A stretch of 64,000 nt of DNA from Acidovorax sp. KKS102 (lineage in GTDB: Bacteria > Pseudomonadota > Gammaproteobacteria > Burkholderiales > Burkholderiaceae_C): assembly GCF_000302535.1 (NCBI RefSeq), contig NC_018708.1, positions 434,001 to 498,000 on the forward strand. The letters run 5' to 3'. Positions 52,887-62,189 of the stretch are shown one piece after another. Position numbers and translations under genes: made by a program. The notes under the pieces are model-generated. The model had not been told where the DNA came from, searched no databases, and worked only from the letters and a program-made list of their open reading frames with translations. Position 1 is the stretch's first letter. Each line of letters begins with the position of its first letter.

Positions 52887-54182
52887 ATGAAGCCAGAGGC
52901 TGACAGCGCAACCCTCGCCCTGCGGCGTGCCAAACGGCAGGCGCTGGGCCTGCTGTTGCTGGTCACGGCTGTGTTCATTGCCACCAGCGTGGTCGAGCGG
53001 GGCCTGTGGCTCAACGCCGTGAAAGCCATGGCCGAGGCCGCCATGGTGGGCGCGTTGGCCGACTGGTTTGCGGTGGTGGCGCTGTTTCGCCGACCGCTGG
53101 GCCTGCCCATTCCGCACACAGCGGTCATCGCGCGCAACCAGGCGCGCATCGGCCGCAACCTGGCCACCTTTGTGCGCGACAAGTTCTTGGACGTGCCTTC
53201 GCTCGTGTCGCTGATCCGCAGACACGACCCGGCCGAGCGGCTGGCGCAGTGGCTTACCGCGCCCGGCAGCGCCGCGCTGCTCGGGCACCAGGCCACGCGC
53301 CTGGCATCGGCTGCGCTGGAGACGGTGCAGGACGCGCAGGTGGAGCGCTTCATCCACAAGGCCGCGCGTGCCTTGATCGGGCAGGTGGACATGTCGCGTG
53401 CGTTGGCAGCGGTGCTCGACACCCTGACCCACAACGGTCGTCACCAGGCGCTGCTGGACGACGTGCTGGCCAAGCTCATCGAACTGCTGCAGAACGAGCA
53501 GACCCGTACCTGGGTCGCGCAGTCCATCGTGGCCTGGCTCAAGAAGGACCATCCGCGCACCGAGAAATTCCTGCCCAGCGACTGGCTGGGCGACAAGGGC
53601 TCGGCGCTGCTGGCCCGCGCGCTGGAGAGCCTGATGGCCGATGTGGCCGCCAACCCGCAGCATGCCTTGCGCGCGCAGTTTGATACCGCTGTGCAGCGCT
53701 TTATCGAGCGCCTGCGCAGTGACCCGGAATGGGCGCGCAAGGGCGAGGAGATCCGCACCTGGCTGCAGACCGATGCCACCGTGGGTGGCTATGTGCAGAC
53801 CTTGTGGCTGGACCTGCGTGGTGCGTTGCAGCGCGATCTGGCCGACGCTGACTCCGTGCTGGCTCGGCAGGTGAGCAAGCTGGGGCTGTGGTTGGGGGAG
53901 TCTTTAGCGGGGGATGCGGCGCTCAGGCAGTCGTTCAATGACCGGCTTGAGCGTTGGGTGGAGGGGCTGGCGCCGGATGTGTCGGCGTTCATTGCGCAGC
54001 ACATTGAGGATACGGTGCGGCGCTGGGATGCGGAGGAGATGACGCAGCTGATCGAGCTGAACATCGGCAAGGACCTGCAGTACATCCGCATCAATGGCAC
54101 CGTGGTGGGCGGGCTCATCGGGCTGCTGCTGTTCGGCGTGTCGCATGTGGGGGCCATGGGGCGGGCTTTGTGGGGCGGGTGA
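52887..54182 (+). CDS. DUF445 family membrane protein
   Basis: This 431-residue protein has two N-terminal hydrophobic segments (about 18-38 and 45-65, the second in AMVGALADWFAVVALFRRPLG, the DUF445 signature), a long helical periplasmic or cytosolic middle part, and a C-terminal membrane helix (GTVVGGLIGLLLFGVSHV). It includes LPIPHTAVIARNQARIGRNL. E. coli YjiN is a member; function unknown. It is 33 bases after the aminotransferase. Confidence 0.9.
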   Translation: MKPEADSATLALRRAKRQALGLLLLVTAVFIATSVVERGLWLNAVKAMAEAAMVGALADWFAVVALFRRPLGLPIPHTAVIARNQARIGRNLATFVRDKFLDVPSLVSLIRRHDPAERLAQWLTAPGSAALLGHQATRLASAALETVQDAQVERFIHKAARALIGQVDMSRALAAVLDTLTHNGRHQALLDDVLAKLIELLQNEQTRTWVAQSIVAWLKKDHPRTEKFLPSDWLGDKGSALLARALESLMADVAANPQHALRAQFDTAVQRFIERLRSDPEWARKGEEIRTWLQTDATVGGYVQTLWLDLRGALQRDLADADSVLARQVSKLGLWLGESLAGDAALRQSFNDRLERWVEGLAPDVSAFIAQHIEDTVRRWDAEEMTQLIELNIGKDLQYIRINGTVVGGLIGLLLFGVSHVGAMGRALWGG

Positions 54183-54242
54183 GGGCCGCTGAGCGCTGCG
54201 CTGCGTAGCGCGGGACGGGAGGCGATGCCCCCGCCACACCCC

Positions 54243-54968
54243 TCACAACAAACGGAACACCAGAGGCATCAGCACCGCCGCCAGCACCACCTGCAACCCC
54301 AGCGCCAGCCCTGCATACGCCCCGGCCTCCGCATGTACCTGCAGCGCATGTGCCGCCCCGATGCCGTGCGACGCAGTGCCCAGTGCAAAGCCTCGCAGCG
54401 CCATGCCTTGCGCGTCGGTGGGCAGGCGCATCAAGCCGAACAACCAGCGTGCAGACAGCGCCCCCACCATGCCCGTCAAGGCCGCGAACACGGCGGCCAG
54501 GGCGGGCACGCCGCCAACCTGTGCGGCAATGCCCATCGCGACCGGGGCGGTGACAGATTTGGGGGCCAGCGACATCAGCACATCACCGGGCAGGCCCAGC
54601 ACCCAGCCCAGGCCCACAGCACTGGCGGCCGCTGCGCTGCCACCCGCCAGCGAGGCCAGCACCAGCCGGCCCCAACGTGAGCGCAGGGCCGCACGGCGCT
54701 GCCACAGGGGCCAGCCCAGTGCCACCACCGCAGGGCCCAGCAAGAAGTGGATGAACTGCGCACCCGCAAAGTACGTGGGGTAGGCCGTGCCCGTGGCCAG
54801 CATCACACTGGCCAGAATGACCACCGACACCATCACCGGATTGGCCCAGGGTGCGTGGCCGGAGCGCACCGACAGTGCCTGCGCCAGCACATACACCGCC
54901 AGCGTGGCCGTCAGCCCGAACAGCGGGGCCGAGGCCAGGTACACCCACAGCTCAACGAAGTTCGCCAT
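54243..54968 (-). CDS. lrgB: LrgB/CidB-family membrane protein
   Basis: This 241-residue membrane protein has about seven hydrophobic segments and the LrgB motifs FIHFLLGPAVVALGWPLW and APKSVTAPVAMGIAAQVGG, with the conserved ASHGIGAAHA. LrgAB-type proteins were first linked to murein hydrolase control; related LrgA/LrgB fusions in plants move glycolate and glycerate. Its start overlaps lrgA by 17 bases, and the glcD gene lies upstream in the same operon. Confidence 0.92.
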   Translation of the reverse strand: MANFVELWVYLASAPLFGLTATLAVYVLAQALSVRSGHAPWANPVMVSVVILASVMLATGTAYPTYFAGAQFIHFLLGPAVVALGWPLWQRRAALRSRWGRLVLASLAGGSAAAASAVGLGWVLGLPGDVLMSLAPKSVTAPVAMGIAAQVGGVPALAAVFAALTGMVGALSARWLFGLMRLPTDAQGMALRGFALGTASHGIGAAHALQVHAEAGAYAGLALGLQVVLAAVLMPLVFRLL

Positions 54969-55311
54969 GGTCCTCCTTGGGCTGCAGAAGACGCAGCACC
55001 TGCGCCGTCACCGCCATGCCCATCCAGGTGGACAGCACGATCACCCCCACCAGCTGCAGGCCATAGGTGCTCAGCAACGCCAGGTGGGTCATCACCCCCA
55101 CGCCCACCGGCACAAACAGCAGCGACAGGTGCTGGAGCAAGAAGCCCGCCGCTGGGGCCACGGAATCCTGCACCGGCTGCCAGCGCAGCGCGAGCAAGAG
55201 CAGCACCATGCCGACGACCGGCCCAGGCACCGGGAGCTTTAAAAAGTGGGACAGTGCCTCGCCCCCTGACTGCATGAGCAGAAGAAAAGCCAGTCCTTGC
55301 AGCGCCTTCAT
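54952..55311 (-). CDS. lrgA: LrgA/CidA-family membrane protein
   Basis: This 119-residue protein has about four hydrophobic helices. Family parts are QSGGEALSHFLKLPVPGPVVGMVLL and LLFVPVGVGVMTHLALL. The ATG at 55311 is 5 bases after the glcD stop with no separate ribosome site, which argues for translational coupling to glcD. Forms a pair with lrgB. Confidence 0.92.
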   Translation of the reverse strand: MKALQGLAFLLLMQSGGEALSHFLKLPVPGPVVGMVLLLLALRWQPVQDSVAPAAGFLLQHLSLLFVPVGVGVMTHLALLSTYGLQLVGVIVLSTWMGMAVTAQVLRLLQPKEDHGELR

Positions 55312-55316
55312 GGCGG

Positions 55317-56816
55317 TCAGAAACGTGGCAGATCGGGGTGCTTGATCTGCCCCCCGCGCACCAGCATCTTCCCGTACTCCGCACACCGGTTCAGCGTCGG
55401 AATCACCTTGCCGGGGTTCAACAACCCCGCCGGATCAAACGCGTGTTTGAGCCCGAACATCTGTGCGTTCTCCGCCGCAGAAAACTGCACGCACATGCTG
55501 TTGAGCTTCTCCACGCCCACGCCATGTTCGCCCGTCACCGTGCCGCCCATGGCCACGCTGGTTTCCAGGATGTCGGCGCCAAACAGCTCGCAGCGGTGCA
55601 GCTGGTCGGCATCGTTCGCATCGAACAGGATCAGCGGGTGCAGGTTGCCGTCGCCCGCGTGGAACACGTTGGCGCAGCGCAGCTGGTATTTCTTTTCCAT
55701 TTCCTGGATGGCGAGCAGGATGTCGGCCAGGCGCTTGCGCGGGATGGTGGAGTCCATGCACATGTAGTCGGGGCTGATGCGGCCGCTGGCGGGGAAGGCG
55801 TTTTTGCGGCCGCTCCAGAAGCGCAGGCGCTCTGCTTCGTCGTTGCTGACCGAAATGGCGGTGGCGCCTGCAGCGCGCAGCACGTCGCTCATGCGGCCGA
55901 TTTCTTCTTCCACCTCTTCGGGCGTGCCGTCGCTTTCGCACAGCAGGATGGCTTCGGCGGTGAGGTCGTAGCCTGCGTGCACAAAGTCTTCCACGGCGGC
56001 GGTCATGGGCTTGTCCATCATCTCCAGGCCCGCGGGGATGATGCCGGCGGCGATGACGGCGGCCACCGCGTCGCCCGCTTTGCGCACGTCGTCAAAGCTG
56101 GCCATGATGCAGCGCGCGAGCATCGGCTTGGGGATGAGTTTGACGGTCACTTCGGTGGTCACGGCCAGCATGCCTTCGCTGCCGATCACGGCGGCCAGCA
56201 GGTCGTAGCCGGGGGCATCGAGCGCCTCGCTGCCAAATTCAACGGGATCGCCTTCCACCGTGAAGCCCTTCACCTTGAGCACGTTGTGCACGGTAAGGCC
56301 GTATTTGAGGCAGTGCACGCCGCCCGAGTTCTCGGCCACGTTACCGCCGATGGTGCAGGCGATCTGGCTGCTGGGGTCGGGGGCGTAGTAGAGGTTGTAA
56401 GGTGCCGCAGCCTCGCTGATGGCCAGGTTGCGCACGCCGCACTGCACCACGGCCGTGCGGCTTTCGGGGTTGATGTCGAGGATGCGGTTGAACTTGGCCA
56501 GCGACATCGTCACGCCCAGGGTGTGCGGCATGGCCCCGCCCGACAGGCCCGTGCCCGCGCCGCGCGCCACCACGGGCACCTGCAGCCGGTGGCACACCTG
56601 CAGCACGGCCTGCACCTCATCGTATGTCTCGGGCAGGCACACCACCAGCGGGCGCTGGCGGTAGGCGGTGAGGCCGTCGCATTCGTACGGCGTGGTGTCT
56701 TCGCTGTGCCAGAGCAGGGCGTGGGCGGGCAAAACGCGGCCCAGGGCCTGGACAACCTCGGCCTGGCGCGCGACGCGTTCGGACAGGGCTACGGTGGGGT
56801 CGGCGGCAGTGTTCAT
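55317..56816 (-). CDS. glcD: FAD-linked glycolate/D-lactate oxidase subunit GlcD
   Basis: This 499-residue flavoprotein matches the length of E. coli GlcD. FAD-binding PCMH domain: VVARGAGTGLSGGAMP, VQCGVRNLAISEAAA, CTIGGNVAENSGGVHCLKYG; C-terminal oxidase domain: VFHAGDGNLHPLILFD and TVTGEHGVGVEKL. The ATG at 56816 is the supported start. It oxidises glycolate to glyoxylate or D-lactate to pyruvate. The glcE and glcF genes are not adjacent. lrgA follows after 5 bases. Confidence 0.92.
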   Translation of the reverse strand: MNTAADPTVALSERVARQAEVVQALGRVLPAHALLWHSEDTTPYECDGLTAYRQRPLVVCLPETYDEVQAVLQVCHRLQVPVVARGAGTGLSGGAMPHTLGVTMSLAKFNRILDINPESRTAVVQCGVRNLAISEAAAPYNLYYAPDPSSQIACTIGGNVAENSGGVHCLKYGLTVHNVLKVKGFTVEGDPVEFGSEALDAPGYDLLAAVIGSEGMLAVTTEVTVKLIPKPMLARCIMASFDDVRKAGDAVAAVIAAGIIPAGLEMMDKPMTAAVEDFVHAGYDLTAEAILLCESDGTPEEVEEEIGRMSDVLRAAGATAISVSNDEAERLRFWSGRKNAFPASGRISPDYMCMDSTIPRKRLADILLAIQEMEKKYQLRCANVFHAGDGNLHPLILFDANDADQLHRCELFGADILETSVAMGGTVTGEHGVGVEKLNSMCVQFSAAENAQMFGLKHAFDPAGLLNPGKVIPTLNRCAEYGKMLVRGGQIKHPDLPRF

Positions 56817-56890
56817 GGCTGTCACTGTAGGGGATGGCTGGGGGCCCGGGCTTGAGTTTTTCTTCAGGGGATTGTGAAAAACACCGGATT

Positions 56891-56945
56891 GCTCACCAAT
56901 TGATAGCTGCTGGTGCATGTTGAGCAAGCGCTAGAGGCAAATTTG
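56891..56945 (+). repeat. Dispersed 55-bp repeat, copy C
   Basis: GCTCACCAATTGATAGCT, N6, GCAT, N9, GCGCT, tail AGAGGCAAATTTG. It is in the gap upstream of glcD, between it and the LysR gene end. Confidence 0.78.
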
Positions 56946-57034
56946 CCTGAACCTGATGGAGGCGGGCGCGGCTCGGGCGAGGGCGGCCGAGAGAAGGGGG
57001 AAGTCGCCCAAGGCGACTCAGGGGGATGCCTCTA

Positions 57035-57940
57035 CTACGCCATGGTTTTGCGCAGCCATTCGGCAAACGCCGCGCATTCCCACCGGTCCATGGTGCCCGT
57101 GCGCCAGCACAGGTAGTGCGCGTGGGGGCTGGCGGTGTCGGTGTCAAACAGGCGCACTAGAGTGCCGTTCTCCAGCCAGGGCGCGCCCAGCTTCAGGCGT
57201 ACCAGCGCCACGCCCATGCCGGCAGCAGCGCCGTCGCACATCAGGCCGATGTCGTTGAACTGCGAGCCCTCGCTGGGCTCAGCCCAGTCGAGACCCGTGG
57301 CGGCAAACCAGGTGCGCCAGGGCTCTAGCGGGCTGCGCAGCAGGGGCACGCCCTCCAGGTCTTCGGGGCGCTCGAACGGGCCATGCTCGCGCACGAAGGC
57401 GGGCGAGGCCAGGGGGGTGACCACGTCGCGCGCAATTTCCACGTGTTCCACATCGGCATAGTGGCCGGGGCCAAAGCGCACCATCAGGTCGGCGTCCTCG
57501 GCCACCACGTCCAGCAGCGGGATGGAGACTTGCAGCGCCAGGTCGATCTCGGGGTACGCCTCGGTGAACTGCCGCAGGCGGGGGATGAGGATGGTGCGCG
57601 CAAACGTGGGCGTGACGGCCAGCTTGAGCCGCCGCCGCCCGGGCGCAGCCGCCTGGCCCGGAAAGCGCTGCAGCGCGCCCAGCCCCTCGCGCACATGGGC
57701 CAGGTAGGCGCTGCCCTCGGTGGTCAGCGAAAAGTCGGCCCGGCCAAACAGCCGTACCCCCAGGATCTGCTCCAGCTGCTTGACCCGGTGGCTCACGGCG
57801 CTGGGCGTCACGCACAGCTCGTCGGCCGTCTGCGTCACGCTGCGCAGGCGGGCCAGGGCCTCGAATGTCAGCAGGCACTGGATGGGCGGAATGCGCCGTG
57901 CGGCGCTGCTGAGGAAAGAGGACGGAGCTGCCGTGGCCAT
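57035..57940 (-). CDS. LysR-family regulator, GcvA-like
   Basis: This 301-residue regulator has an N-terminal winged helix-turn-helix (LLTFEALARLRSVTQTADEL, VTPSAVSHRVKQLEQILG), with the PPIQCLLTFEA opening and VTPSAVSHRVKQLE typical of the GcvA group, and an effector-binding domain. It is 13 bases downstream of purU on the same strand, so the two are cotranscribed. GcvA controls glycine cleavage in E. coli and PurU links one-carbon balance to glycine, so a role in one-carbon metabolism is reasonable but not shown. Confidence 0.9.
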   Translation of the reverse strand: MATAAPSSFLSSAARRIPPIQCLLTFEALARLRSVTQTADELCVTPSAVSHRVKQLEQILGVRLFGRADFSLTTEGSAYLAHVREGLGALQRFPGQAAAPGRRRLKLAVTPTFARTILIPRLRQFTEAYPEIDLALQVSIPLLDVVAEDADLMVRFGPGHYADVEHVEIARDVVTPLASPAFVREHGPFERPEDLEGVPLLRSPLEPWRTWFAATGLDWAEPSEGSQFNDIGLMCDGAAAGMGVALVRLKLGAPWLENGTLVRLFDTDTASPHAHYLCWRTGTMDRWECAAFAEWLRKTMA

Positions 57941-57953
57941 GGGACGAAGCGAT

Positions 57954-58802
57954 CTAGCGGAAGATCACCGTCTTGTGACCGTTCAGGATCACGCGGTGCT
58001 CGCTGTGCCACTTCACGGCGCGGGCCAGCACCTGGCTTTCGGTGTCGCGGCCACGGGCGGTGAGGTCTTCCACGGTGTCGGTGTGGTCCGCACGGGCCAC
58101 GTCCTGCTCGATGATCGGGCCTTCGTCCAGGTCGGCCGTTACGTAGTGGGCCGTGGCGCCGATCAGCTTCACGCCCCGGTCATGCGCCTGGTAGTACGGT
58201 TTGGCGCCCTTGAAGCTGGGCAGGAAGCTGTGGTGGATGTTGATCGCCCGACCGGCCAACTTTTGACATAGGTCAAGAGAAAGGATCTGCATGTAACGGG
58301 CCAATACCACCAATTCGGCCCCTTCGCCCTCGATAATCTCAAACTGTTTGGCTTCGGCCTGGGCTTTGGTGCTGCCGGTCACCGGGATATGGTGGAAGGG
58401 GACGTTGTAGCTGGCCGCCAGCTGGTAGAAGTCGCGGTGGTTGCTGATGATGGCGCGGATGTCGATGGGCAGCAGGCCACTCTTCCAGCGGAACAGCAGG
58501 TCGTTGAGGCAGTGGCCTTCCTTGCTGACCATGAGCACGGTTTTCATGGGGGCTGCCGTGGCGTGCAGACTCCAGTGCATGTTGTAGGGCTCGGCAAAGC
58601 TGGCCAGGCGCGCTTTGAGGGTGGGGTGGTCGTGCTGGTCGCAGGCAAACTGCACCCGCATGAAGAACAGGCCCGTGGCGTGGTCGTTGTACTGCGCGGC
58701 TTCTTCGATGTTGCCGCCGTGCTCCAGCAGGAAGCCCGAGACGGCGTGCACCAGCCCCAGGCGGTCGGGGCAGGACAGGGTAAGGATGTAGGCGTTGGTC
58801 AT
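57954..58802 (-). CDS. purU: Formyltetrahydrofolate deformylase PurU
   Basis: PurU (282 residues) hydrolyses 10-formyl-THF to THF and formate. It has the N-terminal ACT domain (ILTLSCPDRLGLVHAVSGFL) and a formyltransferase-like catalytic domain with INIHHSFLPSFKGAKPY (Asn-His catalytic core) and LIGATAHYVTADLDEGPII (the catalytic Asp). ATG at 58802. Divergent from the GGDEF-EAL gene. Confidence 0.95.
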   Translation of the reverse strand: MTNAYILTLSCPDRLGLVHAVSGFLLEHGGNIEEAAQYNDHATGLFFMRVQFACDQHDHPTLKARLASFAEPYNMHWSLHATAAPMKTVLMVSKEGHCLNDLLFRWKSGLLPIDIRAIISNHRDFYQLAASYNVPFHHIPVTGSTKAQAEAKQFEIIEGEGAELVVLARYMQILSLDLCQKLAGRAINIHHSFLPSFKGAKPYYQAHDRGVKLIGATAHYVTADLDEGPIIEQDVARADHTDTVEDLTARGRDTESQVLARAVKWHSEHRVILNGHKTVIFR

Positions 58803-58875
58803 AGCTGTGCAATTGTCGCAGCAAGGGCCATGGGCCGTGAAACCGTGGAAATCAACAAGGAGTGCAAGAAGCGCA

Positions 58876-61191
58876 ATGGGCAACGAGGGCTATGCCTCAT
58901 CACTGGTCCCCTGGCGGGGCATGCTGCTGTACCTGGTGCTGGGGGTGGCCTGGGTGTTTGCGGGCGATGCGTTGCTGGCCCACTGGGTGACCGACCCGGC
59001 CCTGTTGACCCGTTTCCAGACCTGGAAGGGCTGGGGCTATGTGGCGCTGACCAGCGGCCTGGCCTGGTGGCTGCTGCGGCGCATGCGCCGCGCCGAAAAG
59101 GTGCGCATGGCCATGGCGCAGGAGCTGACGCAGATCGTGCGCCATGCGCCCGCCGGTTTTGCGCGGGTGGCGCTGGATGGCAGATTCTTATGGGCCAACA
59201 CCCGCCTGTGTGACCTGCTGGGCGCTGAGCCCGTGCAGACGCTGAGCCTCAATTTCCGCGATGTGATGATCGCCCAGGACCCCGACTGGGCAGCGTCGCA
59301 GCTGGAGCGCCTGCTGGCCGGCGAGATCGACCACTATGTGGGCGAGCGCCACTGCCTGCGGCTGGACAACGGCCGCCGGGTGCCCGTGCTTTGTACCGTG
59401 ACGCTGGCGCCCGAAGTGGGCGATGAGCCCGCGCACCTGGTGTGCGTGGTGCAGGATCTCGACGAGATCAAGGCCGCGCGCGCCGCGCTGCAGCGCAGCG
59501 AGGCCCGCCAGCGCCTGGCCGCCACGGTGGTGGACAACACCATGGAGGGCGTGGTGGTGACCGATGCCCACAGCCGCATCCTGTCGGTCAACGCTGCGTT
59601 CACCCGGCTGCTGGGCTACACCGAGGAGGAGCTGCTGGGCAAGACCCCGCGCGTCTTCAAGTCGGGCCGCCACGACAAGGCGTTCTATGAGGCCATGTGG
59701 GCGCAAGTGACCGACACAGGCTACTGGCAGGGCGAGATCTGGAACCGTCGCAAGAACGGCGAAATCTTTCCGGAGCACATGTCGCTGTCGGCCGTGCGCG
59801 ACCCGGCGGGTGAGATCACGCACTACGTGTGCATGTTCACCGACATCTCCGAAGAAAAGGCCCAGCAGCGGCAGCTGGAATACCTGGCGCACAACGACCC
59901 GCTCACCGGCCTGTCCAACCGTACTTGGTTCGGGCACCAGCTGGAGCTGGCGGTGCAGGAGGCCCAGGGCAGCGGCGAGCACATTGCGGTGCTGCTGCTC
60001 AACCTGGACCGCTTCAAGGATGTGAACGATAGCTATGGTCACGCCACGGGCGACGAGGTGCTCAAGCACATTGCGCGTCAGGTGCAGTCCGCCCTGCGGC
60101 CCGGGGATGTGCTGGGGCGCATGGCGGGCGACGAGCTGGCGGTGGTGGCGCGCAACCTGCGCCATGCCGACGGTGCGGCCGCCGTGGCGCGCCACCTGAT
60201 CCGCGCGGTGGCCGAGCCCTGGCGTTCGCCCGACGGGCTGGAGGTGGTGGCGGGCGTGAGCGTGGGCATCTGCATGTTCCCTGAGCACGCTGGTACCACC
60301 GAGCTGCTGCTGCAGGGCGCCCACGCGGCGGTGTACGGTGCCAAGGCGCGCGGCCGGGGCGCCTGGTGCTTCTTCCACGAAGCCATGACCCAGGCGGCCC
60401 GCGAGCGGCTGGAGCTGGAATCGCGCTTGCGTCTGGCACTGGCCCAGGGCCACCTGCAGATGTACTACCAGCCCCAGATCGACATCGCCACCGGGCGCAT
60501 CCAGGGCGCCGAGGCGCTGGTGCGCTGGAACGACCCGCAGGAGGGACTGATCTCGCCCGCGCGCTTCATCCCGGTGGCGGAGACCTCGGGTGTGATCGGT
60601 CCGCTGGGCGAATGGGTGGTGCGCGAGGTTTGCCGTCAGGGCCAGCAGTGGCGCGATGCAGGCCTGCCCGAATTGACCCTGGCGCTGAATGTGTCGCCGC
60701 GCCAGTTCCACCTGACCGATTTGGCCGGTTGCACAGCGGCGGCGTTGCAGACCAGCGGCTTCCCGGCGGCGCTGCTGGAGCTGGAGATCACTGAAAGTGC
60801 GCTGGCCGAGCGCACCGAAGAGGCCCGCCAGGTGCTGGTGCGCCTGCGCGAGCTGGGGGTGCGCATCGCGGTGGACGACTTTGGCACCGGCTATTCGTCG
60901 CTCGCACAGCTCAAGCGGTTTCCCATCGATGTGCTCAAGATCGACCAGGGCTTCATCCGCGACATCCCACAGAGCGAGGACGACATGGCCATCAGCGCCG
61001 CCATCATTGCCATGGGGCACAGCATGGGCCTGTCGGTACTGGCCGAGGGCGTGGAGACCGAGGGCCAGCTGGCCTTCCTGCGCGAGCGGGGCTGCGATTC
61101 CTACCAGGGTTACCTGTGCAGCCGCCCTGTGCCTGCGGACGAGTTCGTGGCGTTGCTGCGGGCACAGGCCGAGCCCGCCGCCACCGAGTAG
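58876..61191 (+). CDS. Membrane PAS-PAS-GGDEF-EAL cyclic-di-GMP signalling protein
   Basis: This 771-residue protein has two N-terminal membrane helices (about 15-32 and 50-68), two PAS domains (about 85-205 and 215-335), a GGDEF domain and an EAL domain. The GGDEF active site is degenerate, RMAGDELAVV (residues 417-421 AGDEL for GGDEF), so cyclase activity is doubtful. The EAL domain is intact: AEALVRW, LNVSPRQF, ELEITESAL, VDDFGTGYSSLAQLKRFP, VLAEGVETEGQ. Probably a c-di-GMP phosphodiesterase controlled by the PAS sensors. Start at ATG 58876 after AAGGAG. Confidence 0.9.
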   Translation: MGNEGYASSLVPWRGMLLYLVLGVAWVFAGDALLAHWVTDPALLTRFQTWKGWGYVALTSGLAWWLLRRMRRAEKVRMAMAQELTQIVRHAPAGFARVALDGRFLWANTRLCDLLGAEPVQTLSLNFRDVMIAQDPDWAASQLERLLAGEIDHYVGERHCLRLDNGRRVPVLCTVTLAPEVGDEPAHLVCVVQDLDEIKAARAALQRSEARQRLAATVVDNTMEGVVVTDAHSRILSVNAAFTRLLGYTEEELLGKTPRVFKSGRHDKAFYEAMWAQVTDTGYWQGEIWNRRKNGEIFPEHMSLSAVRDPAGEITHYVCMFTDISEEKAQQRQLEYLAHNDPLTGLSNRTWFGHQLELAVQEAQGSGEHIAVLLLNLDRFKDVNDSYGHATGDEVLKHIARQVQSALRPGDVLGRMAGDELAVVARNLRHADGAAAVARHLIRAVAEPWRSPDGLEVVAGVSVGICMFPEHAGTTELLLQGAHAAVYGAKARGRGAWCFFHEAMTQAARERLELESRLRLALAQGHLQMYYQPQIDIATGRIQGAEALVRWNDPQEGLISPARFIPVAETSGVIGPLGEWVVREVCRQGQQWRDAGLPELTLALNVSPRQFHLTDLAGCTAAALQTSGFPAALLELEITESALAERTEEARQVLVRLRELGVRIAVDDFGTGYSSLAQLKRFPIDVLKIDQGFIRDIPQSEDDMAISAAIIAMGHSMGLSVLAEGVETEGQLAFLRERGCDSYQGYLCSRPVPADEFVALLRAQAEPAATE

Positions 61192-61220
61192 GGCTGACGG
61201 TGCGGACTTAGATCAGTCTC

Positions 61221-62165
61221 TTAGACCTTCTGGCCCGGCGGCGCAGGGCGCCATTGCTCGCGCAACTCGGCACACATATCGCGCGGTGGCCGCGCCGGGG
61301 TCTGGACCACGGCATCGGCTTGTGCACCTGATTTGATAGCTACAGGCGCATGTTCCACCTGCGCTACCACCACTTTTGACACCAAACTGGCGGGCCAATG
61401 TGTGGGCACGCCCAGGTGGCGCAGCACATGGCCGCCACCGGCCACCAGCAGCACCGTCTGGCCCGATCGCAACGCCTCCTGGGCCGTCTGGGCCAGGCTG
61501 GCGTCGCGGGCGATCTGGATGCGGGCCATGGGCGCGATTTGCGGCTCGGGTAGCAGGCCACAGTGGCCGTCCCGCATGGCCTGCTGCTGCTCGGCCAGTG
61601 CCGGGGCGGGCAGGTGCTGGTCGAGGGTGGCGTCGGCCATGGCGGCGCGCATGCGTGTGCGGGGCAGGTTGCCGCCCAGCACCGGCACCCCTGCGCCCAC
61701 GGCGGCCATGACCACCGGGCCATAGGCCTTCCAGGGCCAGGCCGCGTCGTCCCACTGCAGGGCGGCCCGCGCCTGGGCCTCGCTGGCATCGCGGGGCAAG
61801 CCCTGGGTGCTGTGCCCGCGCTCGGCCATTTCCATCACCAGGGCCGCCAGCTGGCCCCGGCTGGCGAGCCAGGCCACCGCCTCGCGCTGCAGGCGCTGGT
61901 GGTCCGGGGCGTCGTGCTGCTCGCCCAATAGCAGCACGTCGGCGGGCAGCAATTGCTGCAGGCGCTCCGGCCAGGCTGCCGCGGGCACCACCGCAGCAGC
62001 CTGTGCCTGTGTGGACGGGGACGGCGTGGCCTTTAAGGCAGGGCCTGCGCAGCCTGCCAGGGTGGCCAGGCAGGCCACGGCCAGGACTGCGGAGACAGGG
62101 CGCCAGAGGGGCGCACGGCGGGTGCGGTGGGCAGACTGGAGAACAGGGCGGCTGGGCGTGTGCAT
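61221..62165 (-). CDS. ChaN-like lipoprotein
   Basis: This 314-residue lipoprotein has a signal peptide with lipobox LAGC and a ChaN/TraB-PrgY-like domain: VLLLGEQHDAPDHQRLQRE (the conserved GExH motif) and the Gly-rich GQTVLLVAGGGHVLRHLGVP. ChaN of Campylobacter is an iron-regulated haem-binding outer membrane lipoprotein. The C-terminal part (about residues 263-281) is encoded by a repeat copy. It faces the NarX gene divergently. Confidence 0.85.
   Translation of the reverse strand: MHTPSRPVLQSAHRTRRAPLWRPVSAVLAVACLATLAGCAGPALKATPSPSTQAQAAAVVPAAAWPERLQQLLPADVLLLGEQHDAPDHQRLQREAVAWLASRGQLAALVMEMAERGHSTQGLPRDASEAQARAALQWDDAAWPWKAYGPVVMAAVGAGVPVLGGNLPRTRMRAAMADATLDQHLPAPALAEQQQAMRDGHCGLLPEPQIAPMARIQIARDASLAQTAQEALRSGQTVLLVAGGGHVLRHLGVPTHWPASLVSKVVVAQVEHAPVAIKSGAQADAVVQTPARPPRDMCAELREQWRPAPPGQKV
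61324..61378 (+). repeat. Dispersed 55-bp repeat, copy D (inside the ChaN-like gene)
   Basis: GCACCTGATTTGATAGCT, N6, GCAT, N9, GCGCT, tail ACCACCACTTTTG. It is antisense to the gene and read in frame near its 3' end. Confidence 0.7.
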
Positions 62166-62189
62166 TCGGCCATGCTAGCGGGCGCGCAC

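Noticed and set aside
45275..53663. Very long minus-strand open frames opposite the acyl-CoA ligase/carboxylase (45275-48163) and opposite 50082-53663
   Set aside because: Same GC-driven antisense effect; the plus- and minus-strand genes with clear family motifs account for the whole region.
58263..58276. FNR-like palindrome TTGACATAGGTCAA
   Set aside because: It lies inside the purU coding region, encodes conserved residues, and no promoter or gene start follows it on either strand.
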